Part shown: piece by piece, positions 60,110-64,000 of the stretch
Numbering within the stretch: position 1 is the stretch's first letter
Layout of the letters: each line of letters opens with the position of its first letter
Source of the DNA: Capsicum annuum
Taxonomy: Eukaryota > Streptophyta > Magnoliopsida > Solanales > Solanaceae
Direction: 5' to 3'
Assembly: GCF_002878395.1 (NCBI RefSeq)
Contig: NC_061120.1
Location: forward strand, 98,842,654-98,906,653
Length of the DNA stretch: 64,000 nt
The notes under the pieces: generated by a model
The model's database searches: none
Told to the model about the DNA's origin: nothing
Seen by the model: only the letters and a program-made list of their open reading frames with translations
Program-made: the position numbers and the translations under genes

Positions 60110-60530
60110 CTACTAAAATTTGTTATTTTTGGGGTAAACATAATATTCAAATGGAGTAATACAATACCATTAGTTACAATTTGACAATGTCAAAAGACTA
60201 TCACTCTTATAAAATAAATATCACTTTTTCATTTCACACAAGTCACTAAAATATTACTCTCACACTATTTCTCATAGAATAAAAAATAGGTGTGCTTCGA
60301 TTGAACGAACAAAGGCCTTCTTTTATAGGAAAACTTAAGGCCTTCTTTTATAGGAAAACTTTCTTTAAAATCTAACCAATAAAAATATTGGATTTCTTAA
60401 ATTTTCAAAGTTGCAATTTCCAAGATATGCGGCCACTGAAAAACAAATATAACAACTTGTCTTTCAACTTCTACTGCTGCTCATAATTTTATTTTTTATT
60501 TTTATTCATTTTATTTCTTTTATTATATTT
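60110..60530 (-). repeat. copia2 LTR, inner piece
   Basis: ggggtaaacataatattcaa... continues the LTR pattern of copia1 (52990 onward) through the tcacttttTcatttcacac block. The end toward pol is not sharp. A perfect 2 x 25-bp tandem (aaggccttcttttatagg...) lies at 60312-60361. Confidence 0.65.
60312..60361. repeat. 2 x 25-bp tandem duplication
   Basis: Two adjacent copies of aaggccttcttttatagg-aaaactt; no such duplication is seen in the copia1 LTR. Confidence 0.9.
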
Positions 60531-60589
60531 ACTTAATGGTCTAAAAAATCTTTCCCTTATTTTTTATTTTTTCATCCTAAATCTTGATC

Positions 60590-61201
60590 TTAATATTTGA
60601 GAGTCTTCAAATTTGAGAGGCTTTGTAAAGATATCAACAACTTGATTATGAGATTTTACAAACTTGAGTTCTACCTCCTTTTTGGCAATACATTTTCTAA
60701 TAAAGTGGTACCTTCTATCTATGTGGTTACTTCAATCATGATATACTATATTCTTGGCAACATCCTATTTAGATTTGTTATCACCATAAATCATTGTGGC
60801 TTTAACTTATGATAAATCGAGCTCCTTTAGCAATCTTCTTAGCCAAATCGCATAACATGTATAGGATGATTCTACCACATATTCAGTGTCGTAAGTCAAG
60901 AGTATCAAAATGAATTATTTCTTTGAGATCCAAGAAACAACAAAATCACCTAAGAAAAACACAAAATTTAATGTACTTTTTCTACCAATCTCATTTCCTG
61001 TATAATCGTTATAAAAATTCCCATAAGGTCAAACTCATCAGAGGATGAATAAAATATCCCAAGGTTAATAATTGTACCTTTAACGTAACGAATAATTCTT
61101 CTAGTGACCATTAAGTGAGTGGAGGTAGGAGCTTTCATGAAGTGACTAACTACTCTGACTGCAAAGAGTATATCTTGTCTCGTACAGGTCAAGTACCTCA
61201 A
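60590..61201 (-). pseudogene. copia2 RT/RNase H remnant
   Basis: Frame 61201-60968: RYLTCTRQDILFAVRVVSHF, then APTSTHLMVTRRIIRYVKGT and LGIFYSSSDEFDLMG, the conserved start of copia RNase H after RT. Toward the LTR (60700-60590) come LKFVKSHNQVVDIFTKPL-like residues. The homology stops sharply at about 61201, so the upstream part of pol has been lost or displaced. Confidence 0.8.
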
Positions 61202-63189
61202 ACTTCAACAATACTTTTAAAAAGAGTGGATGATAATTAAGAGGGGAGGGGGAGGGGTAAACTAAAATTGTATACATTAAGTCAATTACAATGACCAATT
61301 TGTCAACTTTTCTTCACAACAATGTTAGTTCAAGAAATAAAATAATAACATAAAGTAAATAATAGAAATAAGTACATGACACAAAACAATTTATCCTGAT
61401 TTGAAATACCTTTCTGGTGCCTACTTTCAATCTACTTGGGTTATAAGAGGTTTCCTTAGCCTAACTTGAATGATTACAGTATTTTTCTCACAAGAATTAT
61501 GGGTTAACTTCATGAGAATGGTAGTATCCTCTACTTGTATAGCTTTTAGGCTCTTTTCTTTTGTTTTTACTATAATGTATTGCAATAATTTGTATAAGAA
61601 TAAGAAGTAGGTAGAGTTTTTTTCTTAAGTGAAGATGTAGAAAGAAAACCTAGGTTTCTATGCTATATTTATACATGAATTAGAAGAAAGTAACCGTTAT
61701 AGAATCTTGATCAATCTCCTCTTTGTTGCCTAATTGAGATTCCTCAATTTGAGGGAATTAGAATTTTCTTTTTATAACTCCTTACTCTATTACTTTGGGG
61801 AACTCAAGGGACTTTTGTGTAGTTATCTAGGGATAAAATTAATTCCTAGATAATGTCATATGTTTGTATCAGATACACCTATATTTCTTGACTTATGTTG
61901 GCATCTTATTTTGCAAATCAGAATATACAAAATAAACTCCTTTCTTTCATTCTTCAAGTCCATCAACCTGATCTGATTCTTTTCTTTTTCTAAGGACTTT
62001 TCTTTTCAAATAAATAACTTGTCCAACTCCTACCATATTCATCTTGCAATTTAATAGGAATTAATTTTGTCATTATTGAAACCACATGGTGATAACAATC
62101 TCACCATTTTTAATTATTACAATAGCAAAAATATTTCACATAATTTCACTTCCCTTAACATCTCTGAAATAGGTTTGCTCCCTTTCAAGTTGTGCTAGCT
62201 CCCCCTTAACTAGTGCTGCATGTTTTTACTTGTATTCTTCCCCTTTGGCCTAATAAAAAAAGAAAAGATGCATAAAAACATATATAAAAATAATAAAATA
62301 AAATATCATACTAGAGCAGAAGAAATTAGGTCAGTTTAGACCCAAAAGAATAGAGATGGAATCAAAATAATGTATAAAGTTAACTAAACAAGACTGTCTG
62401 ATTGGACACACCCATATTGAATCACCAAGACAAGGAAATCAGTTTTTCTAAATAAAATAAGGTGTTGATCATATTCTCAGAGAAAACATCATATGACTTT
62501 AGCACATTTCTTAAAAAGTTACAATAAGAAGTTTGCAAGGTAATGACAAGCTCATTGTGGGAAGAGCTGGCTCTATCTTTCATGGAGTACACTTGTCGTA
62601 AACACCCTCACCTTTTAAGTTGTCCAATGTTATTCTGAGCTTACCCACAACAATACTAGTTTTCTTCATGACCTGTCATATTTTACCCAATGATTCCTAC
62701 AAATAATGCATGCCATCCTCCAAGATCACCAACCTCTCTTATAATCCTTCTATCTCTTTTAGAATACCGTTATAGAGTTAGATGAGGACTTTTTGGCTTA
62801 TATTTTGTAGCTCGAGCCTTGATAAAATCCTTTTTGTAATTGAAACACAACTAGCACAAACGTCATGCTTTTGAAGTCATGAGAGTTATAAGTACCAGCT
62901 ATATATGCACAACAAGAAAAACAGAGAGATCAATCATGGAGTAGAGAAGAATATGAGTGATAAGTGCTCCATAATGTAGGCTGGTCAAAATGCTAAAGTC
63001 TTGAGAACTCTAAACCATATGTATCAGAACCACCTACTCTAATTTAGGTGGTATTTCTTTCTCAGACAATACAACACAAGCAAATCCCTAGTAGATATAT
63101 TGCTTAGGGAACTTTTCAAGGAAAAATAGTGGCAACAATAATGTGAGCAAGAATTGAATGTGTAAAACAAAGAGACAAAGGATCAAAAA
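61202..63189. other. Anonymous AT-rich region
   Basis: No recognised domain, LTR pair or RNA gene. A purine-rich run (gaggggagggggagggg) at 61240-61257 and short minus frames near 62540-62760 are the only features. It may be the untranslated part of an old retroelement related to the ORF that follows. Confidence 0.4.
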
Positions 63190-63820
63190 TAGATAAATTA
63201 GTCCTAAATTCAACAATGATGGATTTATCCCCTTTGGAAGAGAATTAAAACTTATTTGGTAAAATGTTATTCATATAGGGACACAACTAGTAGTTTCAAT
63301 ATCAAACACCTTGGCAAATAAAAAGTCATTAAACACATTCCTAGTAACCAAAATTGAGGTGTCAAGTTCTCTACTATGTTTTGAGAAATCAAGATTCACA
63401 TAGAATAGGTGAACTAGATCTTTAAAAACCTTAAGGCCATAGACTTGAAGAAAAAATTTCAAATTTTGGTCTTTAAAAACATCACTTATCGGGCAATGAT
63501 ACTCTTTCAGTTGTTTCAGATTAATCACTCTCCAAGAAGCTATAGAGAGACCTTTGATATTCTCAAACTTCTCCTTCTTTTTAACTCCCAAAAATTTTTG
63601 CATGTCTTCTTGAGAAGGATTTATGGGATTTTGAGTGATATTTCTTACAAAAATAGACTTTATACTAAGAACTCACCTTGTAGACATCTTTCTTGTAGAA
63701 ATATCAGATTCTCCCACAAAATAATTCAAAAAGAGATTGTAGATGTTTGTAGAAGATTTTTGTGATAAGTTAGTTGGGGTTTGAGAAAGACAAGCCATGG
63801 ATATCATAGTAGACATTATT
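63190..63820 (-). pseudogene. Possible retroelement ORF fragment
   Basis: Two minus frames: one from 63817 (MSTMISMACLSQTPTNLSQK...), 47 codons, and one from 63603 (MQKFLGVKKKEKFENIKGLS...), 110 codons. The second contains FLQVYGLKVFKDLVHLFYVN and LVTRNVFNDFLF, which recall the 'putative plant transposon protein' domain found in some gypsy-like plant elements. That link is from memory and weak. The two frames differ in phase, so a frameshift or an intron would be needed to join them. Confidence 0.35.
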
Positions 63821-64000
63821 GAAGCAAAGTGAGGAAAAAAAAGTGTATATTGAGAGAAAAAAGGGGAGATGAGCAGTCGTTTCTCCGAATCAACTGATGA
63901 TATATAAGAGGGTAGAGTAATAGAGATATATAGATGTGTCTTGGACAAAGGGAATCAAAGTGAGTTTGGGAATGGAGGAGTTTAATTCTAGAAACACACA

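Overview
This window looks like plant nuclear heterochromatin. It is AT-rich and consists almost entirely of decayed retrotransposons; I find no convincing host gene, tRNA, rRNA or CRISPR. The LTR sequences and the gag/pol flavour resemble repeats I know from Solanaceae (pepper, tomato, potato group). That assignment is from memory and is an inference. No element has an intact polyprotein: every reading frame is cut by stops and frameshifts.

Layout, working inwards. The outermost traceable element is a minus-strand Ty1-copia element (copia1, 6540-53398). It is split by a Ty3-gypsy element E0 (8524-51671) flanked by a perfect 5-bp duplication, ATAGT. E0 is split inside its integrase by gypsy element E1 (11798-45915). 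The 3' LTR of E1 is split by gypsy element E2 (11827-28479). The 5' LTR of E2 is split by a Tat/Athila-like element E3 (20179-26490) that has a tRNA-Asp type primer site and no pol. At each of the first three joints, deleting the insert restores the host reading frame or LTR. Side insertions are a plus-strand deleted gypsy element E4 (about 28797-35132) lying in the same E1 3' LTR, and a solo LTR E5 (38910-41466) inside the E1 reverse transcriptase.

Left edge: a partial LTR (1-701) sits inside a plus-strand deleted gypsy element E6 (702 to about 3375). E6 is cut by E7 (about 3376-6539), a relative of E3 with gag, PBS and one LTR, which lies in the 3' LTR of copia1. Right edge: a second copia element (copia2, LTR at 53588-53690 and 60110 to about 60530, pol remnant to 61201) has a minus-strand L1-type LINE (about 53691-60075) in its LTR. 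From 61202 to 64000 the sequence is mostly anonymous, apart from a possible retroelement ORF at 63190-63820.

The genes do not work together as a living system; the interest is in the architecture. Hand counts of LTR-LTR differences fall from the outer to the inner elements, as nesting predicts. E4 and E6 share one internal deletion at the same residue, so a pol-deleted, probably non-autonomous lineage seems to have amplified. Several LTR families carry mid-LTR minisatellites and clusters of ACGACTCGT-like or TGACG motifs. One LTR carries seven copies of a motif resembling the Pol III B box.
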